DNA of 64,000 nt from the NCBI GenBank assembly GCA_013204555.1, contig JABMNO010000032.1, forward strand, positions 62,001-126,000, written 5' to 3'. The stretch comes from Chloroflexota bacterium. GTDB lineage: Bacteria > Chloroflexota > Dehalococcoidia > Lucifugimonadales > Lucifugimonadaceae. Below, piece by piece: positions 9,018 to 18,504 of this stretch. Numbering within the stretch: the stretch's first letter is position 1; each line of letters begins with the position of its first letter. The translations under genes and the position numbers were made by a program. Under the pieces are notes generated by a model, which was not told the origin of the DNA, did not search any database, and saw nothing but the letters and a program-made list of their open reading frames with translations.

Positions 9018-9350
9018 ATGACTGCTCACAACCCTGTGGACGCACTATGCAAGAGATGCGGCCGGACGCTTGACCACCAGGCCTATGAGATGCCCTCCCC
9101 CGCGGGTCGGTTACCGCATTGCCTCAGGTGTGCGCTCAGATACCCGCCGCTGTTGAAGCGATCGCTGGTGATCTGTCTCATTATCGGCACGCTGCTGACC
9201 GCGATAAATCAGGGCAACTTCATTGTGGCCGGGGACATTCAGATCGCCATGGCATGGAAGATCCCGCTTACATACGCGGTTCCCTTTGGGGTAGCCACCA
9301 CCGGCGGAATCCTGAACGCGCGAGCCGATGCACACGCTCGCTTGACGTAG
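9018..9350 (+). CDS. zinc-ribbon protein with NrtS-like two-helix domain
   Basis: 110 residues in two parts. Residues ~1-45 carry two CxxC pairs (CKRCG, CLRCA) that would form a small zinc ribbon. Residues ~48-110 hold two membrane helices with T-A-I-N-Q-G-N and a helix ending VPFGVATT, which matches the small nitrate/nitrite transporter NrtS pattern (T-x-I-N-Q-G ... L-T-Y-x-V-P). The NrtS assignment is from memory of that motif and is moderately sure; the ribbon fusion is unusual. It starts 15 nt after the DUF2182 stop with GGGAGG at 9008-9013, so it is in the same operon. Confidence 0.65.
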   Translation: MTAHNPVDALCKRCGRTLDHQAYEMPSPAGRLPHCLRCALRYPPLLKRSLVICLIIGTLLTAINQGNFIVAGDIQIAMAWKIPLTYAVPFGVATTGGILNARADAHARLT

Positions 9351-9389
9351 TTCGGGACTTCTCGACACATAGTCGATAATGGACTGACC

Positions 9390-10175
9390 ATGACCTCCGA
9401 GAAGCCACGCATCTACTCCGCCGAAGGGGTAGTGCTACGCCACCATAACCTTGGCGAGGCCGATCGCATCGTCACTCTGCTCACACCGGGACGCGGGATA
9501 TTGCGTGCCGTGGCGAAGGGAGCGCGCAAACCAAACAGCAAACTTGGGGGGCAACTCGATCTTATTAGGCGAGTGTCAGTCTCAGCGCGGACTGGCCGGA
9601 CCCTCGACTCGATTAGCCAGGCTGAGACCATTGAGAGTTACCCGCGGCTCAAGATGGATCTTGAGCTAATGTCGAAGGCGTTTTACCTCTGCGAACTCAC
9701 CGAAAAGTTCGCTGTGGAGGACGCTCCTGCAGCCCGTGTGTATCGGATGTTGATTGATGGGCTATCGCAGTTGGAGAAGACGAAGGTACCCGATCTGATG
9801 ATCCACTGGTACGAAATGCGCCTCTTGCACCTGAACGGCTCACAGCCGCAGATTCAGCGATGTGTCGACTGTGGCAATGACCTGGAACAGGAAGACCACG
9901 TGTTTTCAGCAATGCGGGGAGGGATCGCCTGTCCGTCGTGTCGCCCTTCCGGCTCTGACACGATGCTCCCGGCCAGCGTGGCGACGATCAAGTTACTTCG
10001 GTTCCTACAGCGTGCGGGACAGAATGAGATCGAACGATTGCGCGTTGCTGAAGATGACCGTCGGCAGGTCGAGCGAATCCTGCGGGAACACATCCATTTT
10101 GCGACTGACCGCACGGTGCGATCGGCGTCCTTCGTGGATGAGGTCCGTTCGCAGGGGAAGCGTGTGTCGGGGTAG
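9390..10175 (+). CDS. recO: DNA repair protein RecO
   Basis: RecFOR-pathway recombination mediator of 261 residues, loading RecA onto SSB-coated DNA. It has the N-terminal OB fold with the family's EGVVLRHHNLGEADRIVTLLT strand pattern, the helical middle (KAFYLCELTEKF), and a C-terminal zinc-finger module with C-V-D-C and C-P-S-C pairs (~residues 158-193). The length is typical (about 240-260). ATG 9390 begins at the expected distance before the OB fold. Confidence 0.93.
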   Translation: MTSEKPRIYSAEGVVLRHHNLGEADRIVTLLTPGRGILRAVAKGARKPNSKLGGQLDLIRRVSVSARTGRTLDSISQAETIESYPRLKMDLELMSKAFYLCELTEKFAVEDAPAARVYRMLIDGLSQLEKTKVPDLMIHWYEMRLLHLNGSQPQIQRCVDCGNDLEQEDHVFSAMRGGIACPSCRPSGSDTMLPASVATIKLLRFLQRAGQNEIERLRVAEDDRRQVERILREHIHFATDRTVRSASFVDEVRSQGKRVSG

Positions 10176-10399
10176 CTTGAGCCACGATGACGCCCCTTAG
10201 ATTCGCAGGGGCACATGGCATGTGCCCTCTTGAGCGCGAGTCCCAAAGCGCCGACTTCACCCCAACCAACCAGTCACCCTGAAGAACGATGCAGTAGGCC
10301 ACGTAAGGCTGGCAGTCTCAAGTGGTTATTGGTGGGCGTATATCTCTGAATCCGATGCCGAGGCGTTTTTTGGATCGAGAGAGGTAAGTTGACGATGCG

Positions 10400-13351
10400 C
10401 TATCCGCCGGGCATCGGCTCGGGCATCCCGACATGATAGCCCTGGGCGAATCCGACGCCTGCATCCGCCAGAAATGACATTGTCCAATCATCTTGCACAT
10501 GCTCCGCCACCACTTCCAGACCCAGAGTACCGGCTAGCTGACTCAAGCCGCTGACGAATCTCTGATCGGCATCGTTGGCGGCCAGATTGGTCACATACTC
10601 ACCGTCCATCTTCATGTAATCGAATGGAACTGCCCGAAGGTTTCGCAACGATGCAGCACCGGAGCCGAAATCGTCCATTGATAGTGAAATGCCGTGCCGC
10701 TTTAGAGTTCCAAGCTCCCTCTGGGACTGCTCGTTCACGCTCAACATGGCGGTTTCAGTTATCTCTAACGTTAGAGAGGTTGCGGGATAGCCAGTCCGAT
10801 CAAGGATTTCCAACATGTTGTTCGCAAAATCGGACTCGATGGTGCGGGGAGATATGTTGATTGCAAGGCGCACCTCTTTTTCAGGTGACGCCATCTCTGC
10901 TCCCCGTTGGAGAGCAATATTCACAATATGCCAGTCCAGAGATTGAATCAGATCGAGCTGCTCAGCCTCCACAATGAATTGATCGGGCGGAGTTAGTTGG
11001 CCGTCCGCGTTACGGATTCGGGCCAGCACTTCGTGCATCAGCGGCTGCCTCGTCCGAGTCCCAACAATTGGCTGCCAGAAAATCTCAATGCGATCTTCAG
11101 ACATTGCCCCGGCAATTCTTTCGCGCGTGTGTTGAAGCGATGTTCTAAGCTGGTGAAGATTGGGAACATCGTCGTACAAAGTCGATCTGCTCTTGCCGGA
11201 TCTTTTGGAGTGATATAACGCTGTGGCTGCGCGAGTGAAAGCATCTTTCGCTTTGTCGCCATCGAGCGGAATTTTGGTGAGTCCAGCGCTACATCCAACT
11301 GCCACCGGGTTTCCGTTGGTCTGATGCGAAAGTGTAGAGATGCGGCGAATTAGCTCGTTGCTGAGCGCGAGCGCTTCTTCTTGAGTGAAATCGTGGATGA
11401 TCACGCCAAATTCATCGCCTCCAACCCTGGCCAGCGGATCTGACTCACGTAGCGATTCCTTGATTAGCGAAGATATCTTGACCAGCAACTCGTCGCCAAC
11501 TGACACACCGTAGGTTTCATTTATCAACTTGAACCCGTCGAGATCGAGCAGAATCAGGGCCCCACTTGCTCCTTGCTCCTTGAGCAGTCGAGAGGCCTGA
11601 GTTAAGAGAACCTCGAACTGGTTGCGATTTAACAAGCCCGTCAAAGTGTCTGTTGTTGAAAGACGGGCGAACTCAGCCTCAGCCCGTTTGCGGTCGGTGA
11701 TGTCTCTGTTGATGGTTATGTAGTGGGTAATTTCATTGCCATCCACGCGCAGAGGAGTAATGGACATCTCCTCCGTAATCAGGGTCCCGTTTTTCCTGCG
11801 GTTTATGAGTTCCCCATGCCACGTATGGCCACCAGATATCGTGTCCCACAGGTCTTTGTACCAGGCAGCATCTTGAGCATCAGATTTCAACATCCTGGTG
11901 TTGCGCCCTATTGCCTCCATTGGTGTGTAGCCCGTGTGACGGGTGAAAGCCTGGTTTACGAATTGAATGTCGCCTTTTGGGTCGGTAACGACTATCGAGT
12001 CGTCCGCTGCATGAAGGGCCGAGGAAGTGATCAGCAAATCCTTCTGTTCGGATTTTCGAGTCGTAATGTCCCGCAAGACAGCGACATATCGCGCACGAGC
12101 GTGATCCTCAATGCGGCTCAATGAGATCTCTATTGGGAACTCAGTTCCATCCAGGGAAAGCGCTTCAATCTCAACGGTCTTTCCAATAATGCGCGGCTCC
12201 TCGTCGCGATTCGCCCGCTTGATACCTTCCTGATGAGCCTCTCGGTACCGGTTGGGGACAAGATCGGCCACGGAACGCCCAATAAGTTCTTCCGCAGAGT
12301 TCGCGCCAAACATCCTGGCCACCGCACTGTTCGCAGTAAGGATTTCGCCACTCCGGTTGGCGGTGATGATGGCATCCACACTAGCGCGCATAGCGGATTT
12401 TTGGATCAAGAGATCATCTTCCCTGGCCCTCCCCTCGACCGCGCTTCCCAGGAGTTCGGATATTCGACCCACGAGGTTGTACTCACTCGGAATAAAGCCC
12501 TGATTTCCGATCAGATCGACTGGTTCCGTGTAACCAACTTCAATTGCGCCGCGCGTAATGGAGTTGAGCGTGATATCGCTCGATATCATCCACGGTGACG
12601 CCATGAATCCACTGGTCTGGAATTGCAGACCGTCCAGAGTAATCCGTGAGACAGCCACTTCCGGGAATCGCATAGCCGGAGGAATCAAGTTCGCTACCTG
12701 CCAGGCTATTTCCGGTAACAATGCGTCAGTTCTCAAGAGGTCGACAACACCGTAAAGGCACTCAAGAGACTTCACCCTGGAATCTAGAGCAGCGCGGGCC
12801 TGCGATTGGGCAATGGCGCCTGACAGTTGATCTGCCACTCGCGATACGCGATGGGACAGAGTTTCGTCTAACGAAATTGTGGTGGCCGATCGAAACTGGA
12901 GGGTGCCGATCGCTACTTCATTCCAAATGAGTGGAGCGATGATCATGCTGGTCAACCCGGACTTTCTCGCCGCAGATGTCGCTGCGGAGGCCCCCACTTC
13001 GTCTGACGTCAGATCGAGTTGGATTGGCGCACCGCTACCGCCGAGCAAGGCCATTCCACTCTCAGACAGCGGATAGCGAGTGCCGCGTGGGTATCCGTCG
13101 AGTTCGCTTCCGGCGATAAAGGCGTCAAATGCCTCATCGCCGTCTATCAGAGAAACGACCATCCGATCGAACTCGATCAACCTGGACGTCAATTCAGCCA
13201 GTTGATCGTAGACTTCACCAACAGATCTGGACCCGGTTGTGACCCGTCCCATTTCCGCCAGAACTCCTAGCAACTGCTGTTCGTTATCCGCAGGGACATC
13301 GTCTGAAGTTCTGGAAGATTTGAGAGAAATCACGCGTTTGAAATAGTCCAC
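10400..13351 (-). CDS. GAF-PAS-PAS-GGDEF-EAL cyclic-di-GMP regulator
   Basis: Cytoplasmic signalling protein of 983 residues. A GAF-like domain (~30-180) and a second sensor region are followed by two PAS domains (~310-550, both with the ARYVAVLRDIT / ITHYITINRDIT C-cap). Next are a GGDEF cyclase with intact RVGGDEFG (~642) and a C-terminal EAL phosphodiesterase. The EAL signature is written EVLAR; Asn (INISPR), Glu (LEITETAM), the Asp pair (MDDFGSG), Lys (YMKMDGEY), Glu (VVAEHV) and Gln (FAQGYHVG) are kept, so activity is plausible. There is no membrane segment or signal peptide. The start is GTG 13351 with GGAAG upstream. No partner gene lies nearby. Confidence 0.92.
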   Translation of the reverse strand: MDYFKRVISLKSSRTSDDVPADNEQQLLGVLAEMGRVTTGSRSVGEVYDQLAELTSRLIEFDRMVVSLIDGDEAFDAFIAGSELDGYPRGTRYPLSESGMALLGGSGAPIQLDLTSDEVGASAATSAARKSGLTSMIIAPLIWNEVAIGTLQFRSATTISLDETLSHRVSRVADQLSGAIAQSQARAALDSRVKSLECLYGVVDLLRTDALLPEIAWQVANLIPPAMRFPEVAVSRITLDGLQFQTSGFMASPWMISSDITLNSITRGAIEVGYTEPVDLIGNQGFIPSEYNLVGRISELLGSAVEGRAREDDLLIQKSAMRASVDAIITANRSGEILTANSAVARMFGANSAEELIGRSVADLVPNRYREAHQEGIKRANRDEEPRIIGKTVEIEALSLDGTEFPIEISLSRIEDHARARYVAVLRDITTRKSEQKDLLITSSALHAADDSIVVTDPKGDIQFVNQAFTRHTGYTPMEAIGRNTRMLKSDAQDAAWYKDLWDTISGGHTWHGELINRRKNGTLITEEMSITPLRVDGNEITHYITINRDITDRKRAEAEFARLSTTDTLTGLLNRNQFEVLLTQASRLLKEQGASGALILLDLDGFKLINETYGVSVGDELLVKISSLIKESLRESDPLARVGGDEFGVIIHDFTQEEALALSNELIRRISTLSHQTNGNPVAVGCSAGLTKIPLDGDKAKDAFTRAATALYHSKRSGKSRSTLYDDVPNLHQLRTSLQHTRERIAGAMSEDRIEIFWQPIVGTRTRQPLMHEVLARIRNADGQLTPPDQFIVEAEQLDLIQSLDWHIVNIALQRGAEMASPEKEVRLAINISPRTIESDFANNMLEILDRTGYPATSLTLEITETAMLSVNEQSQRELGTLKRHGISLSMDDFGSGAASLRNLRAVPFDYMKMDGEYVTNLAANDADQRFVSGLSQLAGTLGLEVVAEHVQDDWTMSFLADAGVGFAQGYHVGMPEPMPGG

Positions 13352-13774
13352 TACACTTCCAATGTCCTAAAGATCAGTCCTCATCGCCCTGTGGGATTAT
13401 AAGGATAGCGACTCTTGGCCCTATGGGGTCTACCACCCACAAACCGTGAATATTTCGTAGTTTTGGTCACTGAAACCTACGCCTGCAGACTTATATTCAT
13501 CACTAGAATTGGGCTTCGCTATGTTGTGGGCGACGGTCATGATGCGAGACCGGTAAACTCCCCAAACCACGTGAGACGGGCGGAACCGGACCTCATAGTG
13601 GCAATCAATACGGGTACATTTCTGTCTGGCAAAGTCGCCGCCACAGCGGGCGTTAGCCGGTTATCGCCAGAGGGCCATCTGATGTACTTGCCGAGATTGC
13701 TAGAATCGAACTGAACCACCCTCCGTGGTCCGATCTCCCCTCCCCAACGCATTAAGGCACGCACGAAGGCACAG
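13352..13774. other. divergent intergenic region, 423 nt
   Basis: The space between the divergent c-di-GMP regulator and uvrA. Short reading frames exist on both strands but none shows domain-like sequence or a ribosome site. It should contain promoters for both neighbours; I see no clear SOS (LexA-type) box upstream of uvrA. Confidence 0.4.
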
Positions 13775-16700
13775 ATGGCCCAGGATTTCATAGTTGTAAA
13801 AGGTGCCCGCGAGCACAACCTGAAGAATATCAACGTCAAGATTCCGCGGGACAAACTCGTGGTTATCACGGGCGTGTCGGGGTCTGGTAAGTCCTCGCTC
13901 GCGTTCGACACTATTTACGCTGAGGGTCAGCGACGTTATGTGGAGTCGCTTTCGGCTTACGCCCGCCAGTTCCTGGGGCGGATGGAGAAACCGGATGTGG
14001 ATCACATTGAGGGGCTGAGTCCCTCGATCTCAATTGATCAGAAAGGCGTCTCTCGCAATCCTAGGTCCACCGTTGGCACGGTCACCGAGATTTACGACTA
14101 CCTGAGGTTGCTCTTCGCGAGGGCAGGCAGACCGCACTGTTATAACTGCGGACGGCCGGTGTCGCGACAGACGGTCCAGCAGATAGTGGACTCGGTAATG
14201 CGTCAGCCTGAGGCCACGCGTTTCATGGTCCTGGCCCCCAACATAATCCACATGAAGGGCGAGCATCAGGGCATCTTCGATGCGGCGCGGGCCAGTGGTT
14301 TCGTCCGTGTGCGAGTCGACGGTGATGTCCGTGATCTTGAAGAAGAGATCAAACTGGCCAAGACGAAGTGGCACGATATTGAAACCGTTGTTGACCGGCT
14401 TGTGATTGGGCCGGAGACCGATCTTACCCGCCTGACCGACTCAATCGAAACGGCGCTGCGTCTTGCCGGTGGCACCGTAATCATTAGCGTTGTTGGCGGT
14501 GACGATCCTGACCGGGACATCGTCTATTCAGAGAAATTCGCATGCGTTCACTGCGATATTTCCATCCAGGAACTAGAGCCTCGAAACTTCTCATTCAACA
14601 CGCCCTATGGAGCGTGCGCGAGATGCTCTGGCCTCGGCTTCTCCATGGAAGTGGACCCCGATCTGGTCATTCCGGATAAGAGCTTCAGCCTGAATGATGG
14701 AGCGGTCGCACCATGGCAATCGGGCGGCATCCCAACCACATGGACCATGTCGCAGCTGGAAGCCGTGGCCGAGGCGTACGGCTTCGATATGGATATCCCG
14801 GTGAAGGATCTCCCGCCTGAGGCGCTACAGATTGTCCTGTACGGAACCAAGGGCGAACGCGTCATGGTGGCGCACAAGTCGAACAGCGGTCGCCGCCATC
14901 GATGGCGGATGACATTCCGAGGCGTGATTCCCAGCTTGCAGCGCCGGTACTCCAACACCGAGTCCGAAAAGGTTCGCGACGAGATCGAGCGGTACATGAC
15001 GCAAGTGGCATGCTCTGCGTGCAACGGAATGCGCCTCAAGCCTGAGACTCTGGCTGTGACCGTGCTGGGCGTGAACATCATTGAGGTGACTCAACAGTCC
15101 GTGGAGCGTGCCCTGGAATGGGTGGAAGCGTGCCGAACTGAGAAGTGGCCGGATGGGCGCGATGCTGAAGAGCCTCTCTCGACGCGCGAACACGCCATTG
15201 GGGAACAGATATTCAAGGAAATCGACGAGCGGCTCGGTTTCCTCTCGCGGGTTGGGCTCGACTACCTGACACTGGACCGGATGGCGGCGACGTTGTCCGG
15301 TGGTGAAGGTCAGAGGATTCGACTGGCAACACAAATCGGGTCGGGCCTGATGGGCGTCCTTTACGTCTGTGATGAGCCGTCAATTGGACTGCATCCGATT
15401 GATGATGACCGTTTGATCACAACGCTAAAACGGCTGCGCGACCTTGGGAATTCCGTGATCATCGTGGAGCACGACGAGGCGATCATGCGCGCTGCTGATC
15501 ACATCATCGATATCGGTCCACGGGCTGGCGAGCACGGCGGGGAGTTGATTGCTGAAGGTCCCATTGAGACCATCGCGGCGTCGAAGAAATCGCTTACAGG
15601 CGCATATCTTTCCGGCCGAAAGAGTATCTCGCTCCCAGAAGAGCGGCGAAACGGAAAGGCTTCAAAGCTCACCATCAAGGGAGCTCGCGCCAATAATCTG
15701 AAAAATATCGACGTCGACATCCCACTTGGCAAGTTCACGTGCGTGACGGGCGTAAGTGGCTCCGGCAAGAGCAGTCTGATCAACGAGATCCTGCATAAGC
15801 GCGTCGCTCAGATGTTCTACCGGGCCAAGGACAGGCCGGGCGCCCATGACTCCATCGAGGGTCTTGACCAGATCGACAAGCTGGTCAACATCGATCAATC
15901 GCCTATCGGCCGCACGCCCCGCAGTAACCCTGCCACGTACACCGGACTGTTCTCGCCAGTACGAACGCTATTTGCGTCGATGCCTGAAGCGAAGGCGCGC
16001 GGTTACACGCCTGGCCGATTCTCATTCAACGTAAAAGGCGGACGTTGTGAGGCGTGCTCTGGCGCTGGCTATGTACAGATTGAAATGCAGTTCCTGCCAG
16101 ACGTGACGGTGCCCTGCGAAGTCTGCGACGGTGCCCGGTACAACCGGGAAGCGCTTGAAATTAAATTCAAGGGAGCCAGCATTTCTGACGTGCTCAACAT
16201 GAGCGTTTCAGATGCACTCGAGCTATTTGAGAATATCCCTGCCGCTCGTACCAAGCTATCAACTCTGGTGGATGTGGGACTCGGTTACATCCGGATTGGG
16301 CAGCCGGCGACGACGCTCTCCGGCGGTGAAGCCCAGCGGGTGAAGCTCGCGACGGAACTTTCTAAACGGGCCACTGGAAAGACGCTCTACATCCTTGATG
16401 AGCCGACAACCGGACTGGCGTTCTCAGACGCTGATGCACTTCTTCAGGTTCTGCATAAGCTCGTCGAAACCGGTAACACAGTGGTTGTAATTGAGCACCA
16501 TCTCGACCTCATCAAAAACGCCGACTGGGTTATCGACCTCGGACCACAGGCAGGAGAACGTGGCGGCATGCTGGTTGCGGAGGGGACGCCGGAGTACATA
16601 GCGTCCGTGAGTTCTTCGTTCACCGGACAGTATTTGAAGAAGGTTCCCGGCCTGAAAGCTGACAAAAGCTCTCCCGGCCAGACGTTTAGTACAACAGCAT

Positions 16701-16819
16701 CAAAGCAAGCGAAGCCGAAAGCCATCGCGAAAAACGGCCGTAAACCACCCGCAAGCGGCACAAAATCGGTCGCGCCAAAGAAGCGACGAGTGAAGAAGAC
16801 GGTAGTCGCGGCGGATTGA
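13775..16819 (+). CDS. uvrA: excinuclease ABC subunit UvrA
   Basis: DNA-damage recognition ATPase of nucleotide excision repair, 1014 residues. Two ABC modules are seen: Walker [10 protein letters not shown] at ~32 and ~658; signature [12 protein letters not shown] (~507) and [12 protein letters not shown] (~849); Walker [11 protein letters not shown] (~533) and [10 protein letters not shown] (~876). CxxC zinc pairs (CYNCG; CVHCD...CARCSG; CEACSG...CEVCDG) and the [11 protein letters not shown] block are all present. In the second Walker B the usual GLHF reads GLAF, a change at the position that normally carries the switch-adjacent His. A ~60-residue Lys/Ala-rich basic tail follows the second module and is not part of the core family. 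Confidence 0.96.
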   Translation: MAQDFIVVKGAREHNLKNINVKIPRDKLVVITGVSGSGKSSLAFDTIYAEGQRRYVESLSAYARQFLGRMEKPDVDHIEGLSPSISIDQKGVSRNPRSTVGTVTEIYDYLRLLFARAGRPHCYNCGRPVSRQTVQQIVDSVMRQPEATRFMVLAPNIIHMKGEHQGIFDAARASGFVRVRVDGDVRDLEEEIKLAKTKWHDIETVVDRLVIGPETDLTRLTDSIETALRLAGGTVIISVVGGDDPDRDIVYSEKFACVHCDISIQELEPRNFSFNTPYGACARCSGLGFSMEVDPDLVIPDKSFSLNDGAVAPWQSGGIPTTWTMSQLEAVAEAYGFDMDIPVKDLPPEALQIVLYGTKGERVMVAHKSNSGRRHRWRMTFRGVIPSLQRRYSNTESEKVRDEIERYMTQVACSACNGMRLKPETLAVTVLGVNIIEVTQQSVERALEWVEACRTEKWPDGRDAEEPLSTREHAIGEQIFKEIDERLGFLSRVGLDYLTLDRMAATLSGGEGQRIRLATQIGSGLMGVLYVCDEPSIGLHPIDDDRLITTLKRLRDLGNSVIIVEHDEAIMRAADHIIDIGPRAGEHGGELIAEGPIETIAASKKSLTGAYLSGRKSISLPEERRNGKASKLTIKGARANNLKNIDVDIPLGKFTCVTGVSGSGKSSLINEILHKRVAQMFYRAKDRPGAHDSIEGLDQIDKLVNIDQSPIGRTPRSNPATYTGLFSPVRTLFASMPEAKARGYTPGRFSFNVKGGRCEACSGAGYVQIEMQFLPDVTVPCEVCDGARYNREALEIKFKGASISDVLNMSVSDALELFENIPAARTKLSTLVDVGLGYIRIGQPATTLSGGEAQRVKLATELSKRATGKTLYILDEPTTGLAFSDADALLQVLHKLVETGNTVVVIEHHLDLIKNADWVIDLGPQAGERGGMLVAEGTPEYIASVSSSFTGQYLKKVPGLKADKSSPGQTFSTTASKQAKPKAIAKNGRKPPASGTKSVAPKKRRVKKTVVAAD

Positions 16820-16903
16820 CCGTGCCCCGCCGTCTACGCCCCGGTAGGCCATGTATCATCCGTCAATACGATTATCAGGAACCCCCATCTACAGGAGCTA
16901 CGA

Positions 16904-17113
16904 ATGGTGATGGCGCTTACGTGTCGAGATATTGGTTCTGATTGCGACCATGTGATCAGTGGCGACTCTGTTATGAGCATCGTCGGAGAGATGCAGGAGC
17001 ACGCTGTCTCCATACATTCATATTCAGAAGATGTCGTATACACGGATGACATGGTTACCCAGATGCGTGGGGCGATCCAGCAGAGCGCTCAGGCACCCGA
17101 GGCCAGCACTTAA
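16904..17113 (+). CDS. DUF1059 small protein
   Basis: 69 residues, matching the DUF1059 pattern: L-T-C-R-D-I-G-x-D-C-D near the N-terminus, G-E-M-Q-E-H-A in the middle helix and a C-terminal helix M-R-G-A-I. Function unknown; soluble. AGGAGC lies ~8 nt before ATG 16904; a second ATG (16910) is also possible. It follows uvrA by 84 nt on the same strand. Confidence 0.8.
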   Translation: MVMALTCRDIGSDCDHVISGDSVMSIVGEMQEHAVSIHSYSEDVVYTDDMVTQMRGAIQQSAQAPEAST

Positions 17114-17131
17114 ACTTCCGAGTTCAAGTTT
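17112..17131 (+). terminator. weak terminator-like hairpin after DUF1059 gene
   Basis: AAACTT (17112-17117) pairs with AAGTTT (17126-17131) around an 8-nt loop, and the right arm runs into a short T-stretch (GTTTTTGG). The 6-bp AT-rich stem is weak, but it sits directly on the stop codon and before a convergent gene, the place where a terminator is expected. Confidence 0.35.
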
Positions 17132-17250
17132 TTGGGACGGATGTAGCGGCGATCTGTCTTGCGCAGAGTGATCACCTTCGATCCCTGGCCGGATGCATCT
17201 CAATTGAGTAGTGGTACTCAGAACGGGATTTACTCACCCAGTCCCGGTGG

Positions 17251-18369
17251 TCATGAGGCAATCGCAGCAGATGAAAATGCCTGTGCGATCTCTTCGTTGG
17301 ACCGCCGGAGCACCGTGGTGTTCACGTGTAACAACGGCGTTGACCATTCGTGGTTTGGCCAGGGGAGCACGATTCCGAAATTAAGTAACTTCTCGACGAA
17401 CTTGTCGGCATCAATTTCGGAACCCAGGATCAGTTCGAAGATATTAGAGCCGTGCTTGAACTCACGAACTTCAATACCTGGCAGCTTGCTGAGCGTGTCA
17501 AATAGCGCTTTCGCTTTAGAAAACGCCTCTCCAAAGCGATCTGCGAAACCGTCTATTCCTTCGAGGGCAAGCGCCGCTGGAAGATAAGCAGAGGAGAGAC
17601 CCCCACCGAACATGCGACGGTCATGAAAAATACCGTCGATGAATTCGTTTCGGCCAGCCAGAATGGCGCCAAATGGCGCCCCAAAATACTTGTACATGGA
17701 GACGTACACACTATCGAACAGGTTGGCGTAATCCTGTATTTCGACACCTGTGGCGGCCGACATCATGTAAAGCCTTGCTCCATCCAGGTGAGTCGGGATT
17801 CCTTCCTCACGACATAGTCGGGTTATCGATCGAATATCGTCCATGGGAACCACCTGGCCAGCCTGACGCCTGACCGGGCTTTCGATTGATACCGCTCCGA
17901 CCGGATTCAACACCCGGCCGCTGACAGATAGTTCCAATGCTGTCTGGAGTTCATCGACAGTGAAATAAGGGATGCCGTTCGCCAGTGGTATGGCGTTTAG
18001 GCCGCTCAACTTTGCCAGAGCGTCGCCTTCATCGTGATAGATATGACTCTGCTCTTGCAAGATGACTCTTGATCTGGTCCCGCAATGGCGACGGAGGGCA
18101 AGATGATTCGCCAGCGTTCCAGTGGGTAGCCAGATGGCCGCTTCCATCCCCAACTCCCGGGCGATGCGCCTCTCCAGCGCCTCCACTGTACCTCCGAGCG
18201 AGTAGCTGTCCGGTTCAAGTTGACTCGCCGCACTCAATGCCCCGAGTCGATCAACTATCGACTGAGGTGTTTGAGGCTCTCCATCACCCGAAAACACAAC
18301 AGCGTCGGGACTGTACCTCTGCTCGATTGATCGAGTGGCGTAGTCAGGTTGACCGGGCTTGTTAACCAT
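17251..18369 (-). CDS. threonine aldolase / beta-eliminating lyase family protein
   Basis: PLP-dependent fold-type-I enzyme of 372 residues. Seen: SYSLGGTVEALERRIA and the WLPTGTLANHLALR segment of the aldolase family, the cofactor-Asp region IPTHLDGARLYMMSAA, and the Schiff-base Lys in YVSMYKYFGAPFGA. The expected role is retro-aldol cleavage of threonine or a related beta-hydroxy amino acid to glycine and an aldehyde, but the family also includes tyrosine-phenol-lyase-like and unassigned members. The start at 18369 (MVNKPGQ) is acceptable. It lies downstream of the M81 peptidase gene on the same strand (135 nt gap). Confidence 0.82.
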   Translation of the reverse strand: MVNKPGQPDYATRSIEQRYSPDAVVFSGDGEPQTPQSIVDRLGALSAASQLEPDSYSLGGTVEALERRIARELGMEAAIWLPTGTLANHLALRRHCGTRSRVILQEQSHIYHDEGDALAKLSGLNAIPLANGIPYFTVDELQTALELSVSGRVLNPVGAVSIESPVRRQAGQVVPMDDIRSITRLCREEGIPTHLDGARLYMMSAATGVEIQDYANLFDSVYVSMYKYFGAPFGAILAGRNEFIDGIFHDRRMFGGGLSSAYLPAALALEGIDGFADRFGEAFSKAKALFDTLSKLPGIEVREFKHGSNIFELILGSEIDADKFVEKLLNFGIVLPWPNHEWSTPLLHVNTTVLRRSNEEIAQAFSSAAIAS

Positions 18370-18504
18370 GGGATATCACCTGTCACAAGGTGCTGAATTG
18401 GAACGCAAATTGCTGAGATTGATCGCTGTCCACAGCCAGAATGTTAGAACGGAGCGGCCACGTCGCCTCTCCCACATGCGGGACTCAGCAGGATCAAAGC
18501 CGCT

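Noticed and set aside
10400-11050. EAL domain judged inactive because its signature reads EVL
   Set aside because: All other catalytic residues are present and EVL variants can be active, so no claim of inactivity is made.
13415-13714. 99-codon plus-strand frame between the c-di-GMP regulator and uvrA
   Set aside because: Low-information sequence without motifs, signal peptide or ribosome site.
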